A stretch of 64,000 nucleotides of DNA from Vibrio atypicus (GTDB taxonomy: Bacteria; Pseudomonadota; Gammaproteobacteria; Enterobacterales; Vibrionaceae). This document shows positions 38,680 to 52,469 of this stretch, piece after piece. The stretch covers positions 1 to 64,000 of the forward strand of contig NZ_BLID01000006.1 of the NCBI RefSeq assembly GCF_009811315.1, written 5' to 3'. Every line of letters starts with the position of its first letter. The stretch's first letter is position 1. The notes under the pieces were generated by a model, which saw only the letters and a list, made by a program, of their open reading frames with translations, did not search any database and was not told the DNA's origin. Both the position numbers and the translations under genes were made by a program.

Positions 38680-41475
38680 TTAATTTGTGGTGAGGTAAGG
38701 TTTAGCACTCGCCACGACTTTCTCCATCTCATCTTGTAATTCAAACAACTCTGGCTCTATATCTTCAATGCTTGTTCCTGAGCGAAGTTCTTTTTCTATC
38801 GTAGCGCAAATTCCTTTTAATCTTGGAACGCCACAGTAAGAGCTACTGCCATGTAATTTGTGTACATGGTGGATAAGCTGATCGGTGTCAAAATGATCGT
38901 CTTCCAATGCACCTTCCACTATGGCCGTAACTTCAGGAATATAGTCCACGAGCATGCGTAACATATCGCGTGCAAGGTCTTCTTTATTTGCCGATTGTTT
39001 CAGCGCAGCTTGCCAATCAATGATCATATTTGAGTGCTCACTGACCACCGATGCCTCTGATTCTTCTTCAAGCGGAGCTTGGTTGGATAAATCGAGTTTT
39101 TCGAGCTGCTCTGTGGTGGTTTTGGGACTCCAATGCATCAGCACTTGTTGTAAAACATGCTCTTCAATTGGCTTGGTGAGGTAGTCGTCCATACCTGCTG
39201 TGAGAAGTCGGTCGCGCTCTCCACTCATAGCGTGCGCTGTCACTGCTATTACAGGTGTAGAGGCATTGAGTTCAGTTTGCTTAATTTTCTCACACGCGGT
39301 GACACCATCCATATGCGGCATTTGGATATCCATCAAAATGATATCGAACGCTTGGACATGAGCTTGGTTGACGGCATCTAAGCCATTGGTACAAGTAATC
39401 ACCTGATCAACACGCTCTTTCAATAGTGCGCTGATGAGTTTTAAGTTTGCTGGATTATCATCTACCGCCATGACGGTTAGTGGCAGTGTCTCTTCCAAAG
39501 TGTCGTGTACCTGCTCTGTGAGGATAGGTAAGTTCTCTTGATTTGCAGACAGTGTTTGCAACAGACGCTTACGCGAAAGTGGCTTGGTGATGCAGTGTAC
39601 AGGGTAAGACTGAATGAGATGATCAGAGAGCGCTAACGTGGTACTTGGTACCCCAACCACCACATGAGGGGCACAGCGCAACGCATGTTCTACTTGCAGC
39701 TCAACAGCTTTCTCTTCGAGCTTTTTATTTGGAGCAAGGTTAAGTAACACGTAATCAAAGCTTTCGATCTCTTCAGGTAGAGATGATCGGTACGTGACCA
39801 TGAGTCCTGCTTGAACAAGCTGCTGCTGGGTAACGGATGCGGCTTGCATGTTTGGCTCAATCAGTAGTAATGAGCGTTGAACTAAGCTTTCAGTATCCAC
39901 CATTTCAGTGACTGGCATGTCTGTTGAGTTGAGTCTCAAAGTAAACCAGAAAGTAGAACCTTGGTGTAGTCGGCTGGTTAAACTGATTTCCCCGCCCATC
40001 TGGCTGACGAGCTTCTGGGTAATGACGAGACCAAGCCCGGTACCGCCATAGCGACGAGAAATACTAGCATCCGCTTGGCTAAATGCTTGGAATAACTGCG
40101 CCTGCTGACGTTCAGAAATACCAATGCCAGTATCACGAACCATAAACTGCAGCTCGACCACATCTTCTTTTTGCGAGCGCATTTCGACGCTAATGTCGAT
40201 ATTGCCGTGTTCAGTAAATTTGATAGAGTTGCCAACAAGGTTAGTGAGAACTTGCTGAATACGTAGCGAGTCCCCCACGAGTCCCGCTGGAATTTTAGGA
40301 TCGATTCTCAGCGTCAATTCCAAGCCTTTTTCATGGGCGCTAGTCGCTTGTAGGCTGACGACTTCTTCTAAGGACTCTTGGAAGTCGAACGGAATGTTTT
40401 CAAGGGCAAGCTTACCCGCTTCCAGCTTAGAGAAGTCGAGGATGTCATTGATAATGTTAAGCAGGTTTGTTGCTGATTTCTCAATGGTTTGTAGATAGTC
40501 GGTTTGACTGTTAGTCAGTTTGGTCTTTAGCATCTGACGAGTAAAACCAATTACCCCGTTGAGCGGCGTTCTTAACTCATGAGACATATTCGCTAAGAAC
40601 TCGGATTTCACTCGGGCCGCTTCTTGCGCGCGTTTCTTTGCAATGTCCAATTCAACGTTCTGGATCTCTAGCTGCTCAAGGGTTTCTCGCAAGTCCGATG
40701 TAGCTTGGTCGATACTGTGTTGCATCTCAACATGGTATTCAGAAAGTGAGACCGCCATGGCGTTGATACCATTTTTGAGCGAGTCGAGCTCACCGTGCAT
40801 TTTGCCTTCGATACGAACATCTAAGTGACCACGACGAATACGGTCGACCATGTTTTTCATGTGCGAGATCGGGCGGGTCACGTCATACATTAAGCGATAA
40901 GCAAAGACTGCTGAAAGCCCAAGGCCGATAAGTAATACCAATACGGCAGAAAAGACTTCTTGGTATTGTTGTAACCGAAGAGAAGAAAGGTCGAGTTCGA
41001 CGGCGACATAACCGAGTGCCGGGTTGTTTTCTTGGCTTCGAGCGGTCGCAATTAGACCGGATTCTGCGATCACAGGCGCTCTGAGTATCAGAGTGTTTTC
41101 TTGCAAATAAGAACTAACAAGAAGAGGAATGGGCTCATTTCGGGGAAAAGTCAGTGATTCAAAGTTTGGATGGAAGTTTGAAGTCACAAACAGTTCGTGA
41201 TTGTAGTCGAATACAGCAATACTACGGACAAATTTAGAGTTCTTTCTATGGGCGTAGCTGATGATTCTGCGCACGGACTCTCGACTGTTATTCTTTAAGC
41301 CTTCTTCACTGGCAATCGCCAAAGGTTCAATAATACTTAAACCGGAGTTTATTACCTGCTTTTCCAGATCGTGATAGCGGTTAAAGGAGAAAAACGCACT
41401 CAATAGAAGCCCGATAATTAGCGTCGGCGCTAGAGTGAGGGTAATAACGCGGGCGCGTAAGCCATATCTTGTCAT
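38680..41475 (-). CDS. barA: Hybrid sensor histidine kinase BarA (VarS)
   Basis: A 931-residue tripartite kinase for the UvrY/VarA response regulator, which in Vibrio controls the Csr small RNAs, quorum sensing and virulence. Membrane segments at about 10-32 and 174-195 flank a periplasmic domain; HAMP is at about 195-250, HisKA has H299 in MSHELRTPLNG, then HATPase (DTGIGIS; GGTGLGL). A degenerate receiver (about 534-640) has Asn at the usual phospho-Asp position (LLNLAP). A true receiver has D716 in LMDIQMP, and an HPt domain has H875 in KLHGS. Single gene, convergent with the diguanylate cyclase operon. Confidence 0.96.
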   Translation of the reverse strand: MTRYGLRARVITLTLAPTLIIGLLLSAFFSFNRYHDLEKQVINSGLSIIEPLAIASEEGLKNNSRESVRRIISYAHRKNSKFVRSIAVFDYNHELFVTSNFHPNFESLTFPRNEPIPLLVSSYLQENTLILRAPVIAESGLIATARSQENNPALGYVAVELDLSSLRLQQYQEVFSAVLVLLIGLGLSAVFAYRLMYDVTRPISHMKNMVDRIRRGHLDVRIEGKMHGELDSLKNGINAMAVSLSEYHVEMQHSIDQATSDLRETLEQLEIQNVELDIAKKRAQEAARVKSEFLANMSHELRTPLNGVIGFTRQMLKTKLTNSQTDYLQTIEKSATNLLNIINDILDFSKLEAGKLALENIPFDFQESLEEVVSLQATSAHEKGLELTLRIDPKIPAGLVGDSLRIQQVLTNLVGNSIKFTEHGNIDISVEMRSQKEDVVELQFMVRDTGIGISERQQAQLFQAFSQADASISRRYGGTGLGLVITQKLVSQMGGEISLTSRLHQGSTFWFTLRLNSTDMPVTEMVDTESLVQRSLLLIEPNMQAASVTQQQLVQAGLMVTYRSSLPEEIESFDYVLLNLAPNKKLEEKAVELQVEHALRCAPHVVVGVPSTTLALSDHLIQSYPVHCITKPLSRKRLLQTLSANQENLPILTEQVHDTLEETLPLTVMAVDDNPANLKLISALLKERVDQVITCTNGLDAVNQAHVQAFDIILMDIQMPHMDGVTACEKIKQTELNASTPVIAVTAHAMSGERDRLLTAGMDDYLTKPIEEHVLQQVLMHWSPKTTTEQLEKLDLSNQAPLEEESEASVVSEHSNMIIDWQAALKQSANKEDLARDMLRMLVDYIPEVTAIVEGALEDDHFDTDQLIHHVHKLHGSSSYCGVPRLKGICATIEKELRSGTSIEDIEPELFELQDEMEKVVASAKPYLTTN

Positions 41476-41651
41476 TATTGTCTAAACATCGTGGTGTGGA
41501 TATGGGAAAATAACTTCTAAATAACAGAAGCCGTCGAATTACTAAGCATAATAAACTCAGTCGGCTCAGACAATGATTCCAGCGTAAAAGCTTGGAATAG
41601 AAGCAGCAATTCGAGCAATAGGTCAAAAGACCAGATAAATAGGCACAAAGC

Positions 41652-42971
41652 ATGGCGCGTTTTTTCCAACCAAAGAAGAAAACTCAACTGAACACTAAGC
41701 ATCAGTCTGTACAGATTGAAAAGCTTGATCACCTTGGCGCTGGCATTGCCTATCAGAATAAAAAACCAATCTTTATTGAAGGTGCGTTGCCGGGTGAGCA
41801 GGTTTTGGTACAGATCACCGAAAGTAAGAGTAAATTCTCGCGCGCTAACCTTATCAAGATTCAGAAAAGCAGTGATTTGCGTGTTGAACCATTTTGCCCA
41901 CATTACCAAGAGTGTGGTGGGTGTAATATGCAGCACACAGATGTGTCAACTCAACAGCAGCACAAGCAGCAAACCTTGGCACAATTGATGAAAAAATTTG
42001 CTGGTCAAACCGCTGAACTAGAAGCGCCGATTACCGGTGACTCAAAAGGTTACCGTCGTCGTGCTCGTGTGAGTTTGATGGTGGATAAAAAAACGCGTCA
42101 GCTTAAGTTTGGCTTTCGTAAAAAGCAGAGTAAAGACATCGTTAATGTTACTCACTGTCCTGTACTTGCCCCTGAACTTAATCAGCTAATACCACCATTG
42201 CAAAAAATGTTGCAAGGGTTTAGCAATCAAGATGCCCTTGGCCATATTGAGCTAGTCAAAGGGGACAATACTCGTGTGATTGTATTGCGTCACATGAAGC
42301 CGCTGAAAGAGCAAGACCAAGCACAATTGGAAGCGTTTGCTGCAGAGCAACAAGCTACACTATACCTAATGCCGCAAACAGACCAATTGGATCGCATTGT
42401 GGGTGAGCAGGCCCACTATTTAGAAGCGGGTGTCACCATTCCTTTTGAACCGAATAACTTTATTCAAGTCAACCAACAGGTGAATGCTCAAATGGTTGAA
42501 CAAGCTCTCAACTGGCTAGAGTTTGCAGAGCAAGACCGTGTGCTGGATTTGTTCTGTGGCTTGGGTAACTTCAGTTTACCGATGGCGAAAACTGCACAGC
42601 ACGTCATTGGTGTTGAAGGGGTCGATTCAATGGTTGAAAAAGCCACCTTCAATGCAAAATTGAACCAGCTAGACAATGCCGTTTTTTATCAAGCAAATTT
42701 GGAACAAGACATGACTGGTCAGCCATGGGCAAGTGAAAAGTTTGATAAACTACTGCTTGATCCAGCACGAGCTGGCGCGAGTGGAATTGTAGATCAAATT
42801 TCTGAACTTGGAGCAACAAGAGTCGTTTATGTTTCTTGTAATCCTGCTACCCTAGCTCGTGACTCACAAAGCTTGCTAAATCAAGGCTTTCAGCTGGATA
42901 AATTAGGTATGTTAGATATGTTTCCACATACCAGCCATTTAGAATCAATGGCACTTTTTGTTAAGGATTAA
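41652..42971 (+). CDS. rlmD: 23S rRNA (uracil-1939-C5)-methyltransferase
   Basis: RlmD (RumA), 439 residues, methylates U1939 of 23S rRNA with S-adenosylmethionine. A TRAM domain covers about 10-70; four iron-sulfur cysteines lie in [14 protein letters not shown] plus a later cysteine (THCPV). The methyltransferase part has [13 protein letters not shown] and the catalytic [11 protein letters not shown] motif. It is divergent from barA and upstream of relA, the usual barA-rlmD-relA-mazG-pyrG-eno order. Confidence 0.96.
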   Translation: MARFFQPKKKTQLNTKHQSVQIEKLDHLGAGIAYQNKKPIFIEGALPGEQVLVQITESKSKFSRANLIKIQKSSDLRVEPFCPHYQECGGCNMQHTDVSTQQQHKQQTLAQLMKKFAGQTAELEAPITGDSKGYRRRARVSLMVDKKTRQLKFGFRKKQSKDIVNVTHCPVLAPELNQLIPPLQKMLQGFSNQDALGHIELVKGDNTRVIVLRHMKPLKEQDQAQLEAFAAEQQATLYLMPQTDQLDRIVGEQAHYLEAGVTIPFEPNNFIQVNQQVNAQMVEQALNWLEFAEQDRVLDLFCGLGNFSLPMAKTAQHVIGVEGVDSMVEKATFNAKLNQLDNAVFYQANLEQDMTGQPWASEKFDKLLLDPARAGASGIVDQISELGATRVVYVSCNPATLARDSQSLLNQGFQLDKLGMLDMFPHTSHLESMALFVKD

Positions 42972-43042
42972 ACTTATTCCAATAAGGTGAGTCTTACACT
43001 GGGATAAGTCGAAGATAAAAATAAAGAACTAGGACGAAAACG

Positions 43043-45262
43043 ATGGTTGCGGTAAGAAGCGCACATTTGAACCAAGACGAACAGTTTGAGCTAGATAAGT
43101 GGATTTCTAGCTTGGGGCAAGACGCCGCAATAGCAAAACGCCTTAAAGAGGTGTATCGCCATTGCGAGACCACACTACAAAATCATGATGATGGCGCACT
43201 TCTGTTGTGGCGCGGTCGAGAGATGATTGAAATCCTAATTACTCTTTCTATGGATAAAGCGACGCTGGTAGCAGCGTTGCTTTTCCCTCTTGTTTCGAGT
43301 GGGGCTTACGCTCGTGAACAGTTTGAAGAAGATTTTGGCAAAGAAACGGTCAAACTCATTGATGGCGTGGAAGAAATGGCAGCATTGGGACAACTCAATG
43401 TCACCATGGAAGGCAGCGCCGCATCGACTCAGGTAGATAATGTACGTCGCATGTTGTTGGCGATGGTGGATGATTTTCGCTGCGTGATTATCAAGCTGGC
43501 AGAGCGCATCGCAAACCTAGTCGAAGTAAAAAAAGCACCAGACGAAGTCCGTCAAGCGGCGGCGAAAGAGTGTGCCAATATTTACGCACCTTTAGCGAAC
43601 CGCCTTGGTATTGGTCAGCTTAAGTGGGAAATCGAAGATTACGCATTCCGCTACCAGCAACCAGATACGTACAAACAGATCGCAAAACAACTTTCTGAGC
43701 GACGCATTGTTCGCGAGCAGTACATTACAGATTTTGTCGATGACCTTTCTCAAGAGATGTCTGCTTCCGGTATCAACGCAGAAGTGAGCGGTCGTCCAAA
43801 ACACATCTACAGCATTTGGCGCAAAATGCAGAAGAAGAGCTTAGCTTTTGACGAGCTTTTCGATGTTCGAGCGGTACGTATCATCGCTGACAAGCTACAA
43901 GACTGTTATGCAGCACTCGGTATGGTGCACACCAAATATAAGCACCTGCCAAGTGAGTTTGATGACTATGTCGCAAACCCGAAGCCTAATGGTTATCAAT
44001 CGATTCACACTGTGATTCTAGGCCCTGAAGGCAAAACGATAGAAATCCAGATTCGTACTAAAGACATGCACGAAGACTCGGAGCTTGGTGTCGCTGCACA
44101 CTGGAAGTACAAAGAAGGTGGCAGCGGTCGTAGCGGTTATGACGAAAAAATTACCTGGTTGCGTAAGCTTCTAGACTGGCAAGAAGAGATGTCGGATTCT
44201 GGCGAAATGCTAGATGAAGTTCGTAGCCAAGTTTTTGATGATCGTGTCTATGCCTTTACACCGCGTGGTGATGTGGTTGACTTACCAATGGGAGCGACTC
44301 CGCTCGATTTTGCTTACCATATCCACTCTATGGTCGGTCACCGCTGTATTGGCGCTAAAGTAGCAGGGCGTATCGTTCCATTTACCCACAAGCTACAAAT
44401 GGGCGATCAAGTCGAGATCATCACTCAGAAAGAGCCAAACCCATCACGTGATTGGTTAAACCCATCGACGGGCTTTGTCACATCAGGCCGTGCTCGCGCG
44501 AAAATTAACGCTTGGTTCCGCAAGCAGAGCCGTGAGAAAAACCTTGAAGCAGGACGTGAAATCTTAGAGCAAGAGCTGTCTAAGATTGGCGCTACGCTGA
44601 AGGATGCCGAGCAGTATGGTCTTAAGCGTTTCAACATGAACACGCCAGATGAACTGTATGTTGGTGTGGGTAGCGGTGATTTGCGTATTAACCAGATCAT
44701 CAACCACATCAACGCGTTAGTAAATAAACCAACAGCGGAAGAGGAAGACAAGCAAGCGCTTGAAAAGCTGCAAGAAGCGGAGAATAAAGCGCCAGCACTA
44801 AGTCGTCCTAAGAAAGATGCCGTAGTGGTTGAAGGTGTTGATAATCTCATGACTCACCTAGCACGCTGTTGTCAGCCTATCCCAGGTGACGAAATCGCTG
44901 GTTATATAACGCAAGGTCGTGGCATTTCTGTGCACAGAGCGGATTGTGAGCAGTTAGAAGAGCTTCGCCATCATGCTGCAGAGCGTATCATTGATACGGT
45001 TTGGGGCAGTGGTTTTGTTGGCTCATATATTCTGACGGTGCGTGTTGAAGCAATGGAACGCAGTGGTTTGCTTAAAGATATCACCACGCTGTTTGCCAAC
45101 GAAAAAATCAAAGTGACCAGCATGAAGAGCCGTGTTGATTATCGTAAACAGCTCTCGATCATGGACTTTGATTTGGAAGTCACCAACCTAGAAGTGTTCT
45201 CTCGCGTTTCGAAACGTGTTGAGCAGATCAAGGATGTGATGTCGGTGAAACGCTTAGGCTAA
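43043..45262 (+). CDS. relA: GTP pyrophosphokinase RelA
   Basis: RelA, 739 residues, makes (p)ppGpp from ATP and GTP on ribosomes stalled by uncharged tRNA. The N-terminal HD domain lacks the catalytic His-Asp (LLFPLVSSG instead), so it is synthesis-only as in E. coli. The synthetase domain has GRPKHIYSIWRKM and NPKPNGYQSIHT. A TGS domain (VYAFTPRGDVVDLP), a zinc-finger-like CC motif (ARCCQPIPGDEI) and a C-terminal ACT domain follow. An ERIC element begins directly after the stop codon. Confidence 0.97.
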   Translation: MVAVRSAHLNQDEQFELDKWISSLGQDAAIAKRLKEVYRHCETTLQNHDDGALLLWRGREMIEILITLSMDKATLVAALLFPLVSSGAYAREQFEEDFGKETVKLIDGVEEMAALGQLNVTMEGSAASTQVDNVRRMLLAMVDDFRCVIIKLAERIANLVEVKKAPDEVRQAAAKECANIYAPLANRLGIGQLKWEIEDYAFRYQQPDTYKQIAKQLSERRIVREQYITDFVDDLSQEMSASGINAEVSGRPKHIYSIWRKMQKKSLAFDELFDVRAVRIIADKLQDCYAALGMVHTKYKHLPSEFDDYVANPKPNGYQSIHTVILGPEGKTIEIQIRTKDMHEDSELGVAAHWKYKEGGSGRSGYDEKITWLRKLLDWQEEMSDSGEMLDEVRSQVFDDRVYAFTPRGDVVDLPMGATPLDFAYHIHSMVGHRCIGAKVAGRIVPFTHKLQMGDQVEIITQKEPNPSRDWLNPSTGFVTSGRARAKINAWFRKQSREKNLEAGREILEQELSKIGATLKDAEQYGLKRFNMNTPDELYVGVGSGDLRINQIINHINALVNKPTAEEEDKQALEKLQEAENKAPALSRPKKDAVVVEGVDNLMTHLARCCQPIPGDEIAGYITQGRGISVHRADCEQLEELRHHAAERIIDTVWGSGFVGSYILTVRVEAMERSGLLKDITTLFANEKIKVTSMKSRVDYRKQLSIMDFDLEVTNLEVFSRVSKRVEQIKDVMSVKRLG

Positions 45263-45390
45263 TTTTTACGTCGTATTTGGCTTTCTAGCGGCGTTAGCTG
45301 CACTTATATCGCCCAATCTCATAGACAAGCTATGCTCATGGGGCTCATAAGTTTGCTGCCTTGCCAGAAGAACCAACTACTTAGTAAAAA
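45263..45390 (+). repeat. ERIC (intergenic repeat unit) element
   Basis: A 128-base imperfect palindrome bounded by TTTTTAC (45263-45269) and GTAAAAA (45384-45390). It carries recognisable ERIC landmarks in order: CGTCGT, GCGTTAGCTGCACT, a central CCCAATCTCATAG/CTATGCTCATGGGG fold, then TTTGCTGCCTTGCC. Size and layout match the roughly 127-base ERIC units of enterobacteria and Vibrio. It sits in transcribed intergenic DNA between relA and the terminator at 45408, the usual setting. Confidence 0.85.
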
Positions 45391-45407
45391 CAGTTAGAAA
45401 ACAAATT

Positions 45408-45441
45408 AAAGGTGAGTGGTTTTGGCTGCTCACCTTTTTCT
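45408..45441 (+). terminator. relA terminator
   Basis: AAAGGTGAG (45408-45416) and CTCACCTTT (45429-45437) followed by T residues, 29 bases before mazG and just after the ERIC element. Confidence 0.88.
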
Positions 45442-45469
45442 TTAGATAGAAAGGGTTAAGGAACAGAAA

Positions 45470-46282
45470 ATGAGCCATCCAATTGAACAGTTAGAACAAA
45501 TCATGGCGAAGCTGCGCGATCCAGAAAGTGGCTGCCCTTGGGATCTAAAGCAGAGCTTTGACACCATCGTTCCACATACGATTGAAGAAACTTATGAAGT
45601 TGTAGATGCCATCCAAAATCGTGATTGGCCAAATCTAAAGGAAGAGCTTGGTGATTTATTATTCCAAGTGATCTTCTATAGTCAGTTGGCGGAAGAGCAG
45701 CAATTATTCGACTTTTCTGAGGTGGTTGAAACGGTGAATGAAAAGCTCACCCGACGTCATCCTCATGTGTTTTCTGATGTCGAATTTGAGAACGATGAGC
45801 AAATAAATGCCAATTGGGAAGCGGAAAAAGCCAAAGAAAAAGCAGAAGTAGGTAAAAAAGAACAAAGTATTCTAGACTCAATACCAGTTTCTCTACCTGC
45901 GCTTTCTCGTGCTACAAAAATGCAGAAAAAGTGTGCTAAATTTGGTTTTGATTGGGACACTATTGGTCCGGTTATTGGTAAGGTTCAAGAAGAAATTGAA
46001 GAGGTGATGGAAGAAGTTCTTCAAGTGGAAGTCGATGAAGATAAAGTCGAATTAGAGTTAGGGGACCTGTTGTTTGCTACCGTAAATTTTGCTCGCCACT
46101 TGGGTAAAGATCCAGAAGTCGCACTCAGTAAAGCGAACCTCAAGTTTGCGCGCCGATTTAAAGGGGTTGAGGCGCTGGTGGCAGAGCAAGGTAAACAATT
46201 GATGGATTTTGATCTAGAGCAGCTAGATGCGCTTTGGGATCAAGTCAAAGCGAACGAAGCTCACAATTCTTCTGTGAAGTAA
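45470..46282 (+). CDS. mazG: Nucleoside triphosphate pyrophosphohydrolase MazG
   Basis: MazG, 270 residues, hydrolyses NTPs and dNTPs to monophosphates and pyrophosphate. There are two tandem MazG helical domains: the first has [23 protein letters not shown] and [10 protein letters not shown], the second EEIEEVMEE and [11 protein letters not shown], each with the metal-binding EExxE/ExxD pattern. In E. coli it is linked to relA and the mazEF system; no mazEF genes lie between relA and mazG here. Confidence 0.96.
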   Translation: MSHPIEQLEQIMAKLRDPESGCPWDLKQSFDTIVPHTIEETYEVVDAIQNRDWPNLKEELGDLLFQVIFYSQLAEEQQLFDFSEVVETVNEKLTRRHPHVFSDVEFENDEQINANWEAEKAKEKAEVGKKEQSILDSIPVSLPALSRATKMQKKCAKFGFDWDTIGPVIGKVQEEIEEVMEEVLQVEVDEDKVELELGDLLFATVNFARHLGKDPEVALSKANLKFARRFKGVEALVAEQGKQLMDFDLEQLDALWDQVKANEAHNSSVK

Positions 46283-46327
46283 TGCTCGCTTCGAATTTGA
46301 TTTGAAGCAAAAAATAAAAAATTGCAG

Positions 46328-49449
<3,122 letters not shown>

Positions 49450-49480
49450 TTCCAAGCGAATTATTAGCTTAAAGCTTTAA

Positions 49481-49509
49481 AAAACGCCTCCGATTTCGGG
49501 GGCGTTTTT
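49481..49509. terminator. Terminator after eno
   Basis: AAAACGCCTCCGA (49481-49493) pairs with TCGGGGGCGTTTT (49496-49508) with one G-T pair, then T residues. It may also serve the converging cca gene. Confidence 0.92.
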
Positions 49510-49556
49510 GTATCTGTCATACCGTAGAGCTGTGAAGGAGAGAGTAGGGAGTCCCT

Positions 49557-50768
49557 TTAAGCTCCCCGAATAGCCTCAACACGACGCTTTTCCATCTCTA
49601 CACGAATATCTGCCCCTTTAAAGCCATCTTTGATTATGTCTTGAACATTCACTGCCAGCGCGGCTTGATAGGCATTTTGGAAGAGTTCCATCTGAGGGTA
49701 ATCAATATCTTCAAAGCCAGTTCGGCCTCGGCTATCTGCCATACAGCACAGCAGGATCTCTTCTAAGCGTTCAGGTTTACGCCATACATCGAACTTGTTT
49801 AATACCTTAAGTTTGGTTTCTGGGCGTAGCTCCGCTGCTCTGTGGATATTTGAGTGCTGCTCACAAACCATTAGCGCCAAATCTCGAAACTCATTCGGAA
49901 CACGAATACGCTCACACAGAGACTTAATCAGTTTAAGACCAGTATGGCAGTGCAACTTATGACTTGGCCATTCAGACTCTGGAGTAATACCTTTGCCTAA
50001 GTCATGCACTTGCGACGCAAAGCGAACGGGAAGAGATGGGCTAAGCATTGCAGCTTGCTGTGCGACCATTAAAGTGTGGATTCCCGTGTCAACCTCAGGG
50101 TGCCACTGCTCTGGCTGAGGTACACCAAACAACGCATCAATCTCGGGCAAAACAACTTTTAAGGCATCACACTTTTTTAGTACTGAGAGAAAGACTTCTG
50201 GATTCGGTGTTAACAAGGATTTGTGCCACTCTTGCCAAACACGCTCAGCAGTTAGGTGATTCAATTCACCCGAGTGGGCAATCGTACGCATCAACTCGAT
50301 GGTTTCAGGCGCAATACTAAATCCTAAATGGTGCAGTTTTGCTGCGAATCTTGCCACTCTTAGAACACGCAGCGGATCTTCGGTGAAAGCGTCAGATACA
50401 TGACGTAACACTCGATCATTAAGATCGCTTTGACCATGGTAAGGGTCAATAATCTTACCACTAGAATCTTGTGCCATAGCGTTGATGGTTAAATCACGTC
50501 TTTGCAGATCCTCTTCTAAAGTAACATCGGGAGCAAAGTAGCACTCAAAGCCTGTGTAACCAGAGCCTGTTTTTCTTTCAGTACGAGCCAGTGCGTGTTC
50601 TTCTTTACTTTTAGGGTGAAGAAAAACCGGAAAGTCTTTACCGACAGCCGTATATCCTTGCTGAATGAGTTCTTCTGGCGTCGCGCCGACCACTACCCAG
50701 TCTCTGTCATAGACATCAATACTTAGCAGTTGATCGCGAACTGCGCCGCCAACAAGGTATCTTTGCAC
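49557..50768 (-). CDS. cca: CCA-adding enzyme / multifunctional CCA protein
   Basis: Cca, about 403 residues, adds or repairs the 3' CCA end of tRNAs. The class II nucleotidyltransferase head has [12 protein letters not shown] and [17 protein letters not shown] follows, and a C-terminal HD phosphohydrolase domain has QVHDLGKG. The start is taken as GTG at 50768 (VQRYLVGG), with GAGAGA upstream; ATG at 50783 would add five residues. A longer frame back to 50942 overlaps exeA and is rejected. It diverges from exeA. Confidence 0.93.
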   Translation of the reverse strand: MQRYLVGGAVRDQLLSIDVYDRDWVVVGATPEELIQQGYTAVGKDFPVFLHPKSKEEHALARTERKTGSGYTGFECYFAPDVTLEEDLQRRDLTINAMAQDSSGKIIDPYHGQSDLNDRVLRHVSDAFTEDPLRVLRVARFAAKLHHLGFSIAPETIELMRTIAHSGELNHLTAERVWQEWHKSLLTPNPEVFLSVLKKCDALKVVLPEIDALFGVPQPEQWHPEVDTGIHTLMVAQQAAMLSPSLPVRFASQVHDLGKGITPESEWPSHKLHCHTGLKLIKSLCERIRVPNEFRDLALMVCEQHSNIHRAAELRPETKLKVLNKFDVWRKPERLEEILLCCMADSRGRTGFEDIDYPQMELFQNAYQAALAVNVQDIIKDGFKGADIRVEMEKRRVEAIRGA

Positions 50769-50858
50769 TTGATTCTCTCTCATTTCTTCACATTGCCATT
50801 GGCTATTAATGCCTGCAATGGTACTTTTCTTATCACTAAATTCCCAGAGACGAGAAGT

Positions 50859-52469
50859 ATGTATAAGCAATATTTTGGATTTACGGAGCTGCCATTTTCC
50901 ATCGTTCCGAATTCTCGTTTTCTTTTTCAAAGTCAGCGCCATAAAGAGGCGATGGTACGATTAAAAGCTGGCCTTGGCGAAGGTGGCGGATTTGCGATGC
51001 TTACTGGAGAAGTAGGTACTGGCAAAACGACTGTGGCAAGAGCCATGCTACGCTCACTAGACGATAACATTCAAGCTGGATTAATCCTCAATCCGACCTT
51101 CTCTAATTGTGAACTGCTTGAAGCCATTTGTGATGAGTTCGCACTCGACTACCCGCAAGATGCTTCGCTTAAGCAGCTAAATCAGACTATTTATCAGTTC
51201 TTACTTGATAGTTATGCCAATGGGATTCAAACCTTGTTGGTGATTGATGAAGCTCAGCATCTTTCAGCTGAAGTGTTGGAGCAGCTTCGGTTACTGACTA
51301 ATCTAGAAACAGAAAGTCAAAAGCTGCTCAAAGTACTTCTTATCGGTCAGCCTGAACTGCAACAGAAGCTCCAAATGCCCCAGCTTCGTCAGCTGGCTCA
51401 GCGCATAACTGGCCGATATCATTTACTTCCACTCAATGACCAAGAAGTGGCACAGTACATCCGTTATCGACTAGATTTTGCTGGTGGCGAAAGTAACATG
51501 CTTTCCAATAAGTCACTTAAGTATATTGCGACACAGACATTAGGCATTCCTCGCCTTATAAACTTAGTCTGTGATGCCGCCTTTAAGCAAGCTTACAGTG
51601 TTGGTGAAAAACCAGTGAGCCATGCTTCAATTCAAGTGGCATGTCAGGAGGTGATGAGCTTTCAAACCTCATTCCAGCCCCCTCAAGTTCAAGTATCACC
51701 TAAGCCAGCCTATTTGGTGTATGCGCTTGCCTCTGTAATCGGAGTTACTGTTGCGGCTTTGAGTTATGTGTTTACACCGACTTTGATTAGTGAACACATT
51801 GATGCTCAGTTAGCGCAGCAGTTCCCACCAAAAATCGAGACTATAGTAGAGCAGCAGGTCATGCCTGAGTCTTTGAAGAGTCAGCTTTCATTGTCGACAG
51901 ACCTTGAGCAAGGTATCGGTGAGCTATACAAGGTATGGGGGTTTCAACCTTCGGTATTGGACAAGCTTTGTTTAAAAGAGAGTGAAAGTGCAGTCAGTTG
52001 TGAGAAGCTCAATGGAAGTTTGCAGGATATACGTCTAGGCAATGCTCCCGTGTTATTGACGCTAAAAAGTGATGGTATTGAGAGCTATGCCGTCTTACAT
52101 CATTTGAATGAACAGAGCGCTCAATTATTGGTAGGGAATGAAAATATTGAGCTACCTCTTGAGTTTCTGACGCCACTCTGGAAAGGCGAGTATCATCAGA
52201 TTTGGCGTCACTATTGGAACATCTCCTTAAAGCCAGGTATGCAAGGGGAAGCGGTGAGCTTACTGGATCGTCATCTATCTCATGTACTTGGTGAGCCTTT
52301 GGCGCAAAGCGATGTATATGACCAAGTGCTGAAAGAAAAAGTGAAACTGTTCCAACGCTGGCAAGGATTGTCAGTTGATGGTATCGCGGGCAAGAATACG
52401 CTGCGTCGATTGGAAAAAGTCGCTCGTGAAGATGCGCCTTCACTTCACTTAGCTAAGGAGCAAGCATAA
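50859..52469 (+). CDS. exeA: General secretion pathway protein A (ExeA/GspA)
   Basis: A 536-residue inner-membrane ATPase that helps insert the type II secretion secretin through peptidoglycan. An AAA domain has Walker [10 protein letters not shown] (50-58) and Walker [10 protein letters not shown]; a membrane segment lies at about 280-302; the periplasmic C-terminus ends in a peptidoglycan-binding domain ([18 protein letters not shown]). The start at 50859 ([19 protein letters not shown]) matches relatives. One-base overlap with exeB. Confidence 0.93.
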   Translation: MYKQYFGFTELPFSIVPNSRFLFQSQRHKEAMVRLKAGLGEGGGFAMLTGEVGTGKTTVARAMLRSLDDNIQAGLILNPTFSNCELLEAICDEFALDYPQDASLKQLNQTIYQFLLDSYANGIQTLLVIDEAQHLSAEVLEQLRLLTNLETESQKLLKVLLIGQPELQQKLQMPQLRQLAQRITGRYHLLPLNDQEVAQYIRYRLDFAGGESNMLSNKSLKYIATQTLGIPRLINLVCDAAFKQAYSVGEKPVSHASIQVACQEVMSFQTSFQPPQVQVSPKPAYLVYALASVIGVTVAALSYVFTPTLISEHIDAQLAQQFPPKIETIVEQQVMPESLKSQLSLSTDLEQGIGELYKVWGFQPSVLDKLCLKESESAVSCEKLNGSLQDIRLGNAPVLLTLKSDGIESYAVLHHLNEQSAQLLVGNENIELPLEFLTPLWKGEYHQIWRHYWNISLKPGMQGEAVSLLDRHLSHVLGEPLAQSDVYDQVLKEKVKLFQRWQGLSVDGIAGKNTLRRLEKVAREDAPSLHLAKEQA

